Source of the DNA: Atrichornis clamosus | Lineage: Eukaryota; Chordata; Aves; Passeriformes; Menuridae | DNA length: 64,000 nt | Direction: 5' to 3' | NCBI GenBank assembly: GCA_013400975.1 | Contig: WBMZ01010826.1 | Location: 62,001-126,000, forward strand | In this document: piece by piece, positions 1 through 11,100 of the stretch | Layout: each line of letters starts with the position of its first letter | Numbering within the stretch: position 1 is the stretch's first letter | Translations under genes and position numbers: made by a program | The notes under the pieces: model-generated | Database searches by the model: none | Told to the model about the DNA's origin: nothing | What the model saw: the letters and a program-made list of their open reading frames with translations, nothing else

Positions 1-3000
1 GTTATGCATGTGCAGACATCCTTCTCTAGTCATTTTTCTCAGGTGGTTCCTTTGTTAGGTGGCAGTGGCTTAAATTCTTTGGACCTTAGGACTGGCAGCA
101 TTGCCAGGGCTTTCCCAAGGATTTCAGAATGCTTATGACTTGCAAATGCTCTGGGATCTGCAGACCTTGCAACATTTTAGCTTGCAAATTAGTAGTTGGC
201 TGGTTGTCAGTTGGGGAAAAGAGAGATCTGTAAATTCTGTAATAAATAATATATTAGGGTAAACATCACAATAGTGTTCTGCAGACATCGTGGTGGTGCA
301 GAGCAATCACTCCTTCCCATGAAGTCAGGTGGGACTGTGAAAATGGATGCATCCTTCTCTCCCAGCCCAGTGTTTTATTTTTTCTATCCCAGCCTGCAAC
401 TCTTGGCTGCAGCTTTGCTGAACTTCAGAGCCTGTGTAGCTTCTTGTGGGATCTATAATTACTCCTTTCTCGGACCACTTCCTCAGTTTCTGGCAACAGT
501 AGGACAACAGGTCACACCAGGCATTATTATAAGCTTTCCATGCTAAACGTGCTAAAGATAAGAGATAAAGATAACAGCACACAGTTGTCCCTAAGGTGGC
601 AGCAGGGACAGCTTTGGGTGTGTCTGTCTGTACTTACCTGCCATGTCCATTGGACTCCCCAGGTGTGCTGAGCTTGGCTGTTTGCAGTGACTGGCTGTGA
701 TTTGGCAGGTACACTGCCTGTAGCACCCTTCTGCTGCCTGTGAAACTCTACTTAGCCTGCCTAGTAAGCGTTCATACTTTGTTGGAAGTCTTCTTTTTTC
801 CCCCCTTCCTCTGATTTGCTTTTCTTTGCCTTGTTTATTTGGAAAGAGAGTGTTCCCTGTCCAGTACTTTGTTCCTGTTCTTCAGCCCCTCCCTGGGCAG
901 TGGGACTTGATATGTGGGAGGTTGTTTGCAGGGCTGAGCATCTTGTAAAGGGCATTTTTAAAGCTATCAGTGCTTCAGAATTTATTTACAGCTTATCTGC
1001 ACGGGCACTTTCATAGAATATTTTTGTGCTAAACTTCTTCTGATTAATTAACCTAATGTCCACATATATAACTGTGTCCACATCCTTGGCTTTATCCTTC
1101 TTTTCCAAATTCTTTTTTCACTTGCAGGTGAGATATGGGAAGGCACTGCATAAAGCATTGCAACCCCACTGAGGTCCATGTTGTGCACCTCTGCTGCAGG
1201 CTGTTGGGTGATTTTTACTTAGGGGCGCTCTGGAAGAGTGAGTCCCTCTTTGCACTACTGAGTTGCCACGTGTTGCTGCCTGCTCCTTGCTCTTCTTTAG
1301 ATCGGCTGCACTGCCTTTGGATACTTTGTTGATAACAGAGAAGCATCTTGCTGCATAAGAAAATTGTGGATTTGGCTTCACATCGTATGAAGTCATTTTC
1401 TCCCTCATCCTGTCTTGCCTTTTGGAAGCCTCCTTTTTAATTTACTACTTAAAGCTGAGCTTTCTGTTAGCTGCTTGTGCCGTCACCATACCTCATTGTT
1501 TGCTGATGCAGCTGAACTCTTCTTTGTCCAAACCAGAACTGTTCAGGGGAGTCCAGCTGATAAAGCTGCTCTCTCCAAAAGATCCAGACCTGCTTCTTAA
1601 TGACGAGGTCTTTTGAGACAAAAACATTTCTGATTATTCCATCCCTTCATGAAGATGTTCACATTGATGAGGTGGGTGAGCTGACACCAACTTCTCACAC
1701 CACGGCCTGCAGCTAATTTTACCCTGAAAAACGAGTTCTCTCCTTCATGAAGCTTGCTCCTGCAGTAATGGGGTATCTCAAGTAGGTGGCTTTAGATCCG
1801 GTTGCTTCAAGTCACATAATTTAGAAGCTTAGGCACAGAACAGGATATTTGACCTGTTCCATTTTGCAGTATTTAGGCTCCCAAAGGAGAGATAAGGCTA
1901 CTGCTATAGAATTCTGTAAGGTACCTTCAGCTTCATAAGAATTGATACAGGGAATGGAGGCTTTTCCTCTACGAGTAGTACACTGTGATGAGAGACAACC
2001 TTTGGGTTTACTGTTGAAAACTCTGTACTGTGTTTCTGCCTTTTCCAGTTTCAATATTTTATTTTAGTGGTTCAGGACTGCCTGACAGGTGTTGATGTCC
2101 TTGCCCCCCTTCAATGGTATCTGCAGTAAAGTTCTGGTAAATTTAAAATCCTTTCCTACAAACAGCCAAGACTTCCTAAAGCAAGGGAAGCAAAACTCAC
2201 CCAAATGCCAGTAAATAATGTAAATTGCAGTATGTTACAGACTATTAAGTCTGTCTTTGTATTTCTCCAAGTAATAATTTTTGCACTTTGGAATTGTATG
2301 TCTATGACTAACCAAACAGATTTTGAACTTCGACCCATTCTTGTGTACCCTTTTCATTGTGACAGATTATTGCTTTTCTTGCTCCTTTTTTTTCCTTCTG
2401 ATCCTTCTTTCTTCAGATATCCCATATCCAGCTGTAGTTCAGTTTTGCCTTTCTATATCACACTGCCGTCTAGAGCCTGCAGTGTGCTTTGTAAATAGCC
2501 TTCATGTCTTTCATTATTGAGGTGAGGAAGAAAAGGTTTCCTTCATGTAAAACTGTCGTTGGCTTGTCAGGCTTCTTCCCTATCTGAAACCTATTTTATT
2601 TTTTATTACTGTCAAAGGCTTTTTTTTTTTGTTCTGTGATGTCCTGGAATAAGAGTCCTGAGATGGCTTTGGAAAGTGTGTGTTTCCCTAAGGAGATCCT
2701 CCAGAGCAGCTCTGGCCTGGTGTTGCCCTTGGAGATGATGGGGTAACTGTGATATGATGAGTCACTATGCAAAACAGAAATTAATCCCTTGAGTTTTTTC
2801 TTTCCTTTCCATAAACTGCTTCATGAAAACACTGCTCTTTTCAACAAACAAAAAGCAAAACAAAGATTCTATTTTTGTTTGAGAATTTTTTGGTAGTCCA
2901 TGCTGTATTCCTTAGTTGTCTTGTGAAAGTCAGAAATACTCAATTAAAACGTCTCAACAATATACTCAAGAAGTGTTAAATAGGCAAATAAGTAGACCAG

Positions 3001-3243
3001 CTATTTGAAAAGCCTTAACTCTGAAATGAGTCTGGACCTCTAAAGAAAACAGGCTCAGGAACAGCATGGAGCTCTTGGTGATAGAGTGAACTGTAACAAT
3101 GAGATGTTTTCATATCCACACCTCCCCCAGGCCTTTCATGTGCTTCTTCTTTTGTTACCTTTATGTTTTCAAGAAACTGACCTGCAGCTGGCTAGTGGTT
3201 AAACTGCACTTGGTTTTTTCTCCATGTAAATGTTCTGTGTGTT
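1..3243. other. Unassigned avian noncoding sequence
   Basis: I recognise no repeat, gene or RNA here. The open frames are short, overlap on both strands and show no domain. Two pyrimidine-rich stretches (around 780-830 and 2370-2500) give hydrophobic-looking frames through composition alone. A consensus splice donor read on the minus strand lies at 636-637 and is listed separately. The stretch fits intronic or intergenic DNA. Confidence 0.6.
639..735 (-). other. Sequence upstream of a consensus minus-strand splice donor (possible exon end)
   Basis: Read on the minus strand, position 638 is followed by GTAAGTA and preceded by CAG, a full match to the vertebrate donor consensus. At least two minus-strand frames stay open for the preceding ~95 bases. 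No convincing acceptor is visible upstream, and a motif this good is expected about once by chance in 64 kb read on both strands. I record it as a site only and do not claim a gene. Confidence 0.1.
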
Positions 3244-3712
3244 TTATAGAATCATAAAATGGTTTGGGTTGGAAGGAACCTTAAAGGTCATATAGTTTCA
3301 GGCATCCTGCCATGGGCAAGGACACCTTCCACTAGACCAGGTTGCTTAACCAACATCCAACCTGGCCTTGAACACCTTCAGGTTCCTTAGATACTCTTGA
3401 TCCTGCTCTCCTACACTTGATATTTCTTCATTCTCCCAGTCCCTGCCTGCAACTTGGACAGTGTGGATAGAGCACCTGTCTCTGAGGACTGAGGCAAAAA
3501 AGTCATCGAGTACCTCAACATTCTCCATATCCCAAGTAACTAGGTCTCCTATTTCCTGCTGGAGAGGGACAACATTTTCCCAAGTCTTCCTTGTTGTCAC
3601 AAACGTACCTATAGAAGCATTTGTTGTTGCCCTTGGCGTCCTTGGCCAGATTTAATTCTATCAGCACTTTAGCTTTCCTAACCTGATTTGGGATGTCATT
3701 CATCTGCCCCTA
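3244..3712 (-). mobile_element. CR1 LINE, internally deleted, minus strand
   Basis: The left end (3246-3300) is the reverse complement of the conserved avian CR1 3' terminus, with the ATAGAATCATA-type tail and the 'ggttggaaggaacc' block. The CR1 3' UTR runs to about 3380. Beyond it, the minus strand codes for the ORF2 segment between the endonuclease and reverse transcriptase domains. The whole RT-coding part, normally over a kilobase, is missing between the two, so this is an internally deleted copy as well as a 5' truncated one. It is dead: it has a frameshift and lacks RT. Family membership is clear; the subfamily is not resolved. Confidence 0.9.
3380..3703 (-). pseudogene. CR1 ORF2 fragment (endonuclease-RT linker), frameshifted
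   Basis: Two overlapping minus-strand frames together resemble the CR1 ORF2 linker. The first (from 3703) contains [19 protein letters not shown] and FYRYV, the hallmark 'A(R/K)D(V/A)KGN..GFYRY' block. The second (from about 3600) contains [31 protein letters not shown] and an EEISSVGEQDQEYL block, after which the frame jumps into 3' UTR sequence (KVFKARLD). The change of frame between the two halves shows a frameshift. In an intact CR1 the reverse transcriptase would follow; here it is absent. No function is expected. Confidence 0.85.
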
Positions 3713-5004
3713 ATCCTATTCCTTTAAACTTTTTTTTAGTGATCTGATTTTTTTCTTCCCCCCTCCTTCCTCAGACTGATGATGGAGGTGCCTCTCTCAT
3801 TACAGATCATTCATTGCAGCATGAGCCATTGGGTCAGCTAGTCAAGCCAAAGTTGCTGTATGCTTCACTTGCAGAAATATAGTAGGAATTTAGTAGTTTT
3901 ATTAAACTCTTAATGGAGCTCATTGCCTGACTGATCTACAAAGTGACCTTGGATAAGTTGTTTAGTTTTTCTGTGTGCTTCTGTTTCCTGTACCTTTGCC
4001 ATCCTCAGCTTCACCACACGTCTTTGGTCTGTAGCTATTCAGCACTGAGCCAGTTTTAGGCTTTCACAAGGGAAATTATTTGGTCAAGTGATTTAAACAT
4101 AGCAGAAGTCATAAAAATATTCTGAAATAAGATGCTGTAGGGTAGGGAGATACCTTCCAAGGGAATGTTTTGCATGGTAGACTTTGTACAGCTTGCAGGT
4201 TGGATTAGTGAAGTGTTACTCTACCACTTCAAAATTATGATAAACACACAAAACATAAAGTTTATATAAGATGAAAAAGGCTTAAGATGAGGCAATGGTA
4301 CAGAACCCCTGATTATATTGCAGAGAGAAGTGCACTGTAAACTTCAGATTCAGATTGTATCAACTCAATTACATGTATGCAGCAATCTTGTCATTGTAAG
4401 AATCTTCTTGGTAGAAACTGAAACTCCAGTGCTAAAAACGTGAAATCGATAGGTACTGCTATATCCACTTTAGAAAAAAATTGTATTGATTTGCAGATAA
4501 TGACAGCAGTTCATTCTTGCAGGATTACATGCCACTTCCTGTCATAAAGATTACTTCAATATGTATTGCATCTGAGATGGAGAATGTAGGGATATAACTG
4601 CTTTGCTTTAATGAATAGTCATTTTACTCTGTGCATTAAAATGAGATATATTCCTTTAAATTTATCTCCAGGGATTATTTTGATTTCATGGGCAAACTCT
4701 GTGTTACCAAAGACTCTAGAATGCTATTAAACTTTTAAATAGTCTTAGATTGCCTTGTTTTTGCAAGTGCTTGAACTCATCCTCTCTTTGATAGCAACTA
4801 ATTAAGTGAAATACCATGCTCCTTTTGGTCTCCTCCACATCCTTGATTAGAGGGTTAACACCATGTTATCTTGGGTATTAGATGTTCTTTGCTAAACCCT
4901 GCGTGTCTACCAGTGTCTAACTCCCCGTGCTTCGTAACAAATTTTTGTCACCTTCTGGGGTTTAAGTTCTCCGTGCCAATCAGGGTGGTCTCCTATTGAG
5001 CAGC
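3713..5004. other. Unassigned noncoding sequence with one MIR-like patch
   Basis: AT-rich single-copy-looking DNA between the deleted CR1 and the T21 tract. Apart from the MIR-like remnant at 3940-4010 I see no repeat, RNA gene or coding signal. Confidence 0.5.
3940..4010 (+). repeat. MIR-like SINE remnant
   Basis: The 'gtgaccttggataagttg' block followed by a 'ctgtgtgcttctgtttcctgta' type segment (each slightly diverged) matches the order of the conserved 3' half of MIR elements: a 'gtgaccttgggcaagt' core, then a 'cctcagtttcc' block. It is short and old. A mammalian-style MIR or a related amniote CORE-SINE would look the same at this length. Confidence 0.5.
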
Positions 5005-5025
5005 TTTTTTTTTTTTTTTTTTTTT
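5005..5025. repeat. (T)21 homopolymer
   Basis: An uninterrupted run of 21 T. It could be a decayed polyA tail of a minus-strand insertion or simple slippage; no recognisable retrocopy adjoins it. It sits 92 bases upstream of the candidate exon acceptor at 5115-5116. Confidence 0.95.
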
Positions 5026-5116
5026 CTGGTGCTGTGATTCATTTGAAGCCTATTCTCATTAAGCATAGGTGATTTCATCTTTATGTATTAAAATAACTCT
5101 TTTTGACTCTTTCTAG

Positions 5117-5223
5117 GTAATCTGGCTTCCCAGAAATCTTATCCTAAATGCAAGGGTTTGCTGTCCTGTTTACTGACTGTTCCATCTGAGGCTGATTTTG
5201 ATACAGATTCTGAATATCGCAGG
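5117..5223 (+). other. Candidate internal exon, 107 nt, unidentified
   Basis: A pyrimidine-rich tract ending in TTCTAG gives an acceptor at 5115-5116, and a strong donor (AGG then GTAAGTATG) begins at 5224. Between them one frame is open: two bases finishing a codon, then 35 codons ending exactly at the donor (phase 1 in, phase 0 out). The frame ends in the acidic stretch SEADFDTDSEYRR. I do not recognise the protein. A chance open frame of this length has roughly a one in five probability and the frame stays open into the following intron, so support is modest. If real, the window lies inside a plus-strand gene. Confidence 0.27.
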
Positions 5224-5225
5224 GT

Positions 5226-6084
5226 AAGTATGCAGATATCTTCTCTTCTTTTCTGTTTTTTTCTTTCGTGGTCTCTTACTTGCTCACACAAACACAATTT
5301 GGGCTTTGCTTTCCCTTTCAGTAACTGCAGCAAGTCCCAATTGCAGCACGTGCAACTGAGCATCTGAGTTACAACAGAAAAATATTGTAGTATGATAAAT
5401 GCTAATGCTGTAGACTTGATCAGGAGTTTCTGAATTTGGTGGTGTAGCTCCAAGAGGGAGCAAAGTTTTTTGTGTATACGGGCCTAAGCTCACGGGGCCA
5501 TATCTTTTAAAACTGTAAAAAGCTGTAAGAGGCTTATTTGGGTGTAGTGAACTTTGAGTTTTAAGCTGGTAAATGTGCATGTATTTTTGTATTACAAAGG
5601 AAACATTCTTCATAATGTACATAGTTAAAATATCTGTGAAGTTTGCAAGATTGAGCTCAAATATTTGGAAAAGGGAGATTAAAGGTTACTTGGTTTCTTG
5701 TGGGCATGAGGAGGGAAAAGAAAGAGCTGATTCCCTCTCTTATCCAATTCTACTATGCACATTAGAGTAGAAACTTAAATACTTGACTTCATTGTTAAAT
5801 GACTCTTGTGGAATTTTTCACCTCCTGCCTATGGGCGGAACGTTCAATTTTGTGAACAGAGGTTTGATTTTTCTTTTTTTTTTTTTTGCCTCTTCCTCAA
5901 AGATCCTTTGCTTTCCCCTTCTTTTTCAACCTGTTGTTTTTCTTTGCCTCTTTTCTGGCTTCTTTCTGCACTCCTGTTTTTTCATCATGGAGCTAATCCT
6001 GCCCCTTTATGCTGTTTCTTGTGCTCTTAGCCTCCTCTGACCAGCCTTCTGATTTCTCCCATCCAGATACATAATTTTTTGGGA
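5226..6084. other. Unassigned noncoding sequence
   Basis: AT-rich DNA with a T-rich stretch at about 5865-5890 and pyrimidine-rich sequence to 6060. There is no recognisable repeat before the CR1 tail. The two overlapping frames at 5783-6040 are hydrophobic because of TTT/CTT composition and are not a membrane protein I can support. Confidence 0.5.
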
Positions 6085-6085
6085 T

Positions 6086-6625
6086 AATTCAGGGCTGGAA
6101 AACATCTATGCCGTTTTCTAGTCCAACTTCCTGCTCAGAGCAAGGTCACTTAAAGCAGTATGGTGAGAGCTACATCCAGTTGAGTTTTGAATATATCCAA
6201 GGATGCAGACTCCAGAATTTTTGTTAGAGCTCTGTTTCACCACCTCTTGAAGGATATTTTCTTCATTTATAATCTGAATTTTTGTTGGTGCAACTACTTT
6301 GTTCTTGTCATATCTCTGCCCTTTCAAGAATAGGCTCACTCTGTCTTCTTTGCACCTCCCATTCGTGGAATTGGAAAACATAGTGAGATCTTGGGGGACC
6401 TATATTCTAGCCACCAATATCCTCCACTGGACTTTCTCCAGTATGTCAAAGCCTTCTTGTTCTGGAGGGCTCACAAATCCTGCATGAAGTGGGAGATTGC
6501 TTTTCTAACTTCTGGCTGTGCTCTCACTAAGGCAGTTCAAAATGGACATGCTTGGCCTTTGTTTCGAGGGCATGTTGCTGGCTCGTATTGTGGCTGCTGT
6601 CTGTCAAGACCACCATATCCCATAT
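6086..6625 (-). mobile_element. CR1 LINE 3' end, older and diverged, minus strand
   Basis: Read left to right this is the reverse complement of the CR1 3' region. In order I see a decayed tail, 'tagtccaacttcctgctcagagca', 'catccagttgagttttgaatat', 'ctccagtatgtcaaag' with 'ttcttgttctggagg', and finally 'gggcatgttgctggctc'. The blocks appear in the usual CR1 order with scattered substitutions and small deletions, so this is an old, 5' truncated copy without RT. The open frames that overlap it are passenger frames. Confidence 0.85.
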
Positions 6626-7018
6626 TATTTTATTTTTTATATTTTCATTCTGTTTGATCTTTCTCATACACTGTCATGCATTCCTTACTTCCAGTGTTCA
6701 CGTTTTCTTCACAGGATTCCTCAGTATCCCCAGTGTATCTTTGTCATAATATTTCTGGCAACCTCTTCCCATAAATGTGCATGAGCTACACTTTGGAAAT
6801 AGTGAAACACTCTTGGAAATGGGTTTATTTCCATGAGCAGCTAGCTTAAAGCTTTCCGTGTAGCTTTGATAATTTAAAACCCTTTTTCAATTCCTGTCAT
6901 TAGTATGTTCACAATAGATCAGGAAATTGTGTGTATGCTTGGGTGTGTACAAATGTACAGGAGAGACTGTATTTAATCCTTTTTGCTGTACTGGCAGTAC
7001 TTAGCCATAAATAGTGCG

Positions 7019-7036
7019 TATAATAATAATAATAAT
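7019..7036. repeat. (TAA)6 microsatellite
   Basis: Six perfect TAA units. Short and probably polymorphic; no associated element is seen. Confidence 0.9.
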
Positions 7037-7927
7037 ACATATACGAAAGTGTTGCTGGAAATTGAATCTGAATTATGGAAAGGACTTTTATTTTATATTC
7101 CTTCTTTATGTTTGTCTCTACATGTGTGTGCGATGCTAACAAAATGCAGATGCCAACAACTGTAATTGTAGTTAAGTCAAATGTTCTGCACTTTTTTTTT
7201 AGTGGCTCTCATGATGAGTAATGTAGCTGCTTTTCCTATATTTTAATAGAGCATCTGTGTTGGTTGATATGCCAGAGAACAAACACTCAGGATTACAGTC
7301 TCAGCCTTAGCTTGACATGCTGATCAGATAGTCCTTGTGGAAAGGAGACTTAGTCCTGTGCTCCTGGAAGCTTTGCTGACTGGTGCCTTAGGGGAAGGAC
7401 CAAGAGGGCATCAGTAGTTCACTGGTGAGATCATAATTACTGGTTTGGCCATGGTGGCTGGAGCTCCTGTGCAAATCCCTCTATTTGTATCTGCCAAGGA
7501 AGGGAATAAAAGAGAGCATTGAGGGGGCAAAGTGGAGCAAAGAGGGTTAAACACACCAAGTCAGGGGAAAGAATAATTGAGCAGAAAATAAGTAAGGGAA
7601 GTGGGAAGGAAAAGAAAACATACAGAACAGAGGATAAAGACTTCAACTTGTGACAAAGTGTTTTGGTTTTAATTCAGAGAAGTGTTGTCCAACTAGTTAC
7701 ACTAGTGCAGCTCATACAGTGATGAGTGACAGTTTAATTCACTTTCTGTGGTGGGGAATGTCTACTAAATCTGGCTTGTGATAAGTTGCCACATTGCCTA
7801 GTCACATCAGTATGAAATGTCTAGGATAGTCTTAGGCTGGATATCGAGTTACTGCAAAGTGATTCCGTTAGCCTGTGGGATGCCCGTGGGTGTTCCTGCC
7901 ACAGTGGCTGTGATCTGGCTATATAAC

Positions 7928-7942
7928 ATATATATATATATA
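7928..7942. repeat. Short (AT)n dinucleotide repeat
   Basis: About seven and a half alternating AT units within an AT-rich context, preceded by a near-repeat at 7920-7926. No other significance is apparent. Confidence 0.85.
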
Positions 7943-8764
7943 ACAAAAGAATTTAAAAAGTAGTAATTTGGAAATGAGAAGCCAGTTTTGTCCAGGCTTC
8001 CTTCTGAAGGCTTTTGTTGCATGTGAAAAGTTGTTCGAAAGGGCCTTGAGTTCAAGGATGAACTTTCTTTGTCTCCTTCTGGGAATGGGCTGCACGTAGG
8101 AGTTGCACACTTGTCTGTCTCACCCATTTTTGGATATTCCTAGCTCAGCTGTTCCCCTTAAAAGGCCTTTTAACTCAGTTTTTCTGAAGGATATAAAAAG
8201 TATTTCTGCATGTTGACTGTAGCCCTGTATATCTTGACAGTCACGTGTGGTTGCAATTTTTGTATTCCAGCTGAAGAAGTACTTAACCCCAGTGTTTTCT
8301 GGTTCAAACTGAATTAGTTTTCACCATATGCAGCACCTCTTACGACAGTGCGGGTGGTGGGGAGGAATTCGAAATGAAGTTGAGAGCTGTTTCGGTGATG
8401 AAGTTATTTTAATAACTGTGGGTCTTCCTGCACAGCAGATTGAGTGTTTTTTGGAGTATTTCGTAGGAGGAGAGAGGGTCAGGAAGGTGTGTAAACTTCA
8501 AGTGAGACCTCAAATGACCACGTGTGTTTAGGAACTTGAACAGAGTGATTGAATTTTGCTATTCATTTTTCATAGTCTTCAAGTGGGTGAAAGCAAAGAT
8601 CTGGATTTGTTCCATTTCATCCCTTTCAAGAGAAGGAGCAATCTAAATGAAGTAGAAAAAGTTAGTCACAAAAATTCAGGATCACACTTCTTGTGTGAAT
8701 TTGTGATAAGCTTTGGGATGTAGCAGAGAAACCAAATAGCAACATCGCTTGTCTTTGGTATGAT

Positions 8765-9035
8765 ATTTAAGGAACAATTCCGTTTGGGAAAGACCTTGGA
8801 GGGGCCATCCTGTCCAAGCTCCTGCTCAAAGCAGGCCAGCTGCAGAGGCAGGGCAGGTTGTTCAGGGCTGTGTCCACGTCCAGGCAAGTCCTTTAATTCC
8901 TCTGAGGACAAGGGCTCTGGAACCTCCCTGGACAGCCATTCTGCTGCTTAAGCACCTACTCTGCATTATTCTTCCTTATCTCTCACCAGATTTTCCCTTG
9001 ATGCATCTTGCCCCTGTTGCCTCTTCCCCTGCACG
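8765..9035 (-). mobile_element. CR1 LINE 3' fragment, minus strand
   Basis: The blocks 'gggaaagaccttggagg', 'tgtccaagctcctgctcaaagca', 'acgtccaggcaagtcc', 'aacctccctggacagcc' and 'cctgttgcctcttcccctg' follow the order of the CR1 3' UTR read in reverse complement. The extreme tail is decayed. It is a 5' truncated, noncoding copy of intermediate age. Confidence 0.8.
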
Positions 9036-10915
9036 CCCCAGGAAGATTCTGGCTCACCAGACCTTTAACCATCCACTAAATCATGACAAACTGGAGATCT
9101 ATGTTTATGAAGAGCTCAGATCAATGTTTGCCAAGCAGCTATGCATCAGGCAATATTTGTTTGTGTTTGAGTCTATTTAACAGCATCTGTGTTAGGCTTT
9201 TGGTTTCTTTATTGAAGCAGGGCTCTGATTGTACTGTGCTGTTACGTCAGGGAGCAAGGATGGAGCGAGGCACAGACAACCATCACACTAACATCTCTGT
9301 AGGTGCCAACACAAAAACACCTGTGTTCCTTTCTGCCTGTAGATAATACATGTCAAATAGATGTGAATTTAGTCGCAGAGCTTGGAGTTGGATTTGATTC
9401 CTGTTCCTGTCTCTTCCACTGCTGTCTTAGTAATAGTTGTGCCTCAACTTTCATGCCTTTAAAATAGAGATTATGTACACTTATTCACAAGAGTGCTACA
9501 TGCCTTAACAGCAACCATTAAACGCTTTTAGTTACTTGGGAGAAAACTGCTATAAAAAAGGTTAAAATGTGTATTTTTATAGTACAAACTATATGTTTGT
9601 AGTTTCATGGGTTTATGTTAACTCCATAGTCTTTATAGGCTGCTTTTAAACCTAAGAAGTGTTATTCTGTAATGCGTTGTGTTACTGTACAAATTGGATG
9701 CTTTTATCCAGATTACTTGTTGGAAATCGAAGGTGACATGCACAAGGGTTGTTAGGATAGCCTTATTTTTCACATTGAAGTTTTGGAAGTAGAAACAAAG
9801 CTTAGAAACTTGATTCTTTCAAAAAGTAAGTCCTTTCATAAAAGCAGTTAAGTATTCTTTCTGTTAGCTTTAATAATAATGAGTTTTTTGGTGCTGGGAT
9901 GAGCGATAATTGCAAATGGCAAAAAGTCATCATAATGTTGTTGCTCAGATTCCAGATTTTATTAATCGTAAAAGAAATTATTCACCTAGAAAGGCTGTTT
10001 TGTAAGAGCTCATTTACATGAAGATTTGCTGCCTAATTTATTTTGTTAAAAAAAAAAAATCACAAAAACCTGCAACAAGGAACCCCCACAAACTTTGTCC
10101 TGTCCTTCAAAACCTTAATTATTTTGTCCTTCCCTTCTAGTTTGCTTATGATGTCATCTGTGCTCCTGCTTATCAGTGGGACCAATCTTATTTTGGTTCC
10201 TCTTTTTCACAAATGTATCCAATGCTTCTTGGATTTATTTCATAGTTGAGTACTGTGCATCTTCTATGCATGAATTTCCTCCACATTTAAAAAGGATGTT
10301 TATCTTTTATGAATAACTTCTTAGGTAGATGAGTTGTTTGGCCCTTTACATGTTTCTGATCTCGTGAGGTGTTGGGATTTGCAGATGTAAATTAAATTTT
10401 CATCTGTTTTCTCACACTCCTTTTATGTTGTTTTCAACATGAGTCTTGATTTAGTGAAAAAATGAAGCACATCTTCACTATATAAGAATACAGTTAGTCA
10501 GTGAGCCTGCCCTGTGAGCTTAAAACAGGGCACACTGAAGTATCTCTTTAATTGGGGTTTTGGATGGCAAACTCTTTGGGGTAATGGTGCAGCCTTTACA
10601 TGTTCCTGCTAGAGAATTCATACAGAGATCATTGCTACAGCGTGAATATTCAACAGCTGCCTGCCCCTTATTCCTTATGCTGAAATATTAATACAGCAAT
10701 GATTCTTCACCTAATCGTGCCGAGATCAGGTGCGTGTAAGTAATCCCCCTGACAGTATCCCAGTATCCTGCATGCACCCCAGCCTTTCTGTGGGATCATG
10801 CCTTTCTGGACCCTGTCAGACAGTGATTGCTCTCAGTAAATCCACAACTGCTGTTGCTAAAATGATGATGGGCTCTGCTCTTGGCTGAGTGCCATCATGT
10901 CACCCTTCCAACCAG
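9036..10915. other. Unassigned noncoding sequence
   Basis: AT-rich DNA with one MIR-like remnant (9370-9545) and an A run at about 10049-10060. I see no coding exon. The stretch at 10500-10800 has a moderate GC rise but no CpG clustering. Confidence 0.5.
9370..9545 (+). repeat. MIR-like SINE remnant
   Basis: Blocks in MIR order: 'ttggatttgattcctgttcctgtctcttccactgct' (corresponding to the variable 'ggttcaaatcc..ctgccact' part, in pieces), then 'gcctcaactttcatgcctttaaaatagagatta' (the 'cctcagtttcctcatctgtaaaatgggga' part), then a decayed 3' tail with 'gtgctac' and 'aaacgc'. Similarity is by block order, consistent with an ancient amniote SINE. Confidence 0.5.
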
Positions 10916-11100
10916 CGGAAGGACAATAACCCAAGGGGGGAGTAAAGCTACCACTCATCATAGCAAAAGTGACTTCAGACGTGTGGACAGAGAGATACTT
11001 CAATGTCAATTGCCACAGAGCTTTGAACTTTGCCAGTACCAAACTGAGATCCTTCACCTGGCATTTCCATCACTTGGGCCTCAGCAGGATTGGATTGCAG
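10916..11100 (+). other. Candidate exon with consensus donor, unidentified
   Basis: CAG followed by GTGAGTTGG at 11101 is a full donor consensus. A fair acceptor ('cacccttccaaccag') ends at 10915. Two plus-strand frames are open over much or all of the 185 bases (one from 10881 to 11192, one from 10969 to 11172). Neither shows a recognisable domain, and one donor of this quality is expected by chance in a window this size. It is a weak candidate. Confidence 0.13.

Larger units (their letters stand above)
6626..8764. other. Unassigned noncoding sequence with simple repeats
   Basis: No gene or dispersed repeat is recognised. The stretch holds two microsatellites (7019-7036 and 7928-7942). The purine-rich segment at 7480-7630 produces a hydrophobic minus-strand frame by composition. 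Confidence 0.5.

Noticed and set aside
3461..3655. 64-codon plus frame as a gene
   Set aside because: It is the antisense of the CR1 ORF2 fragment.
5783..6040. Hydrophobic frames as a membrane protein
   Set aside because: F, L and S come from a T/C-rich tract; both overlapping frames are equally hydrophobic.
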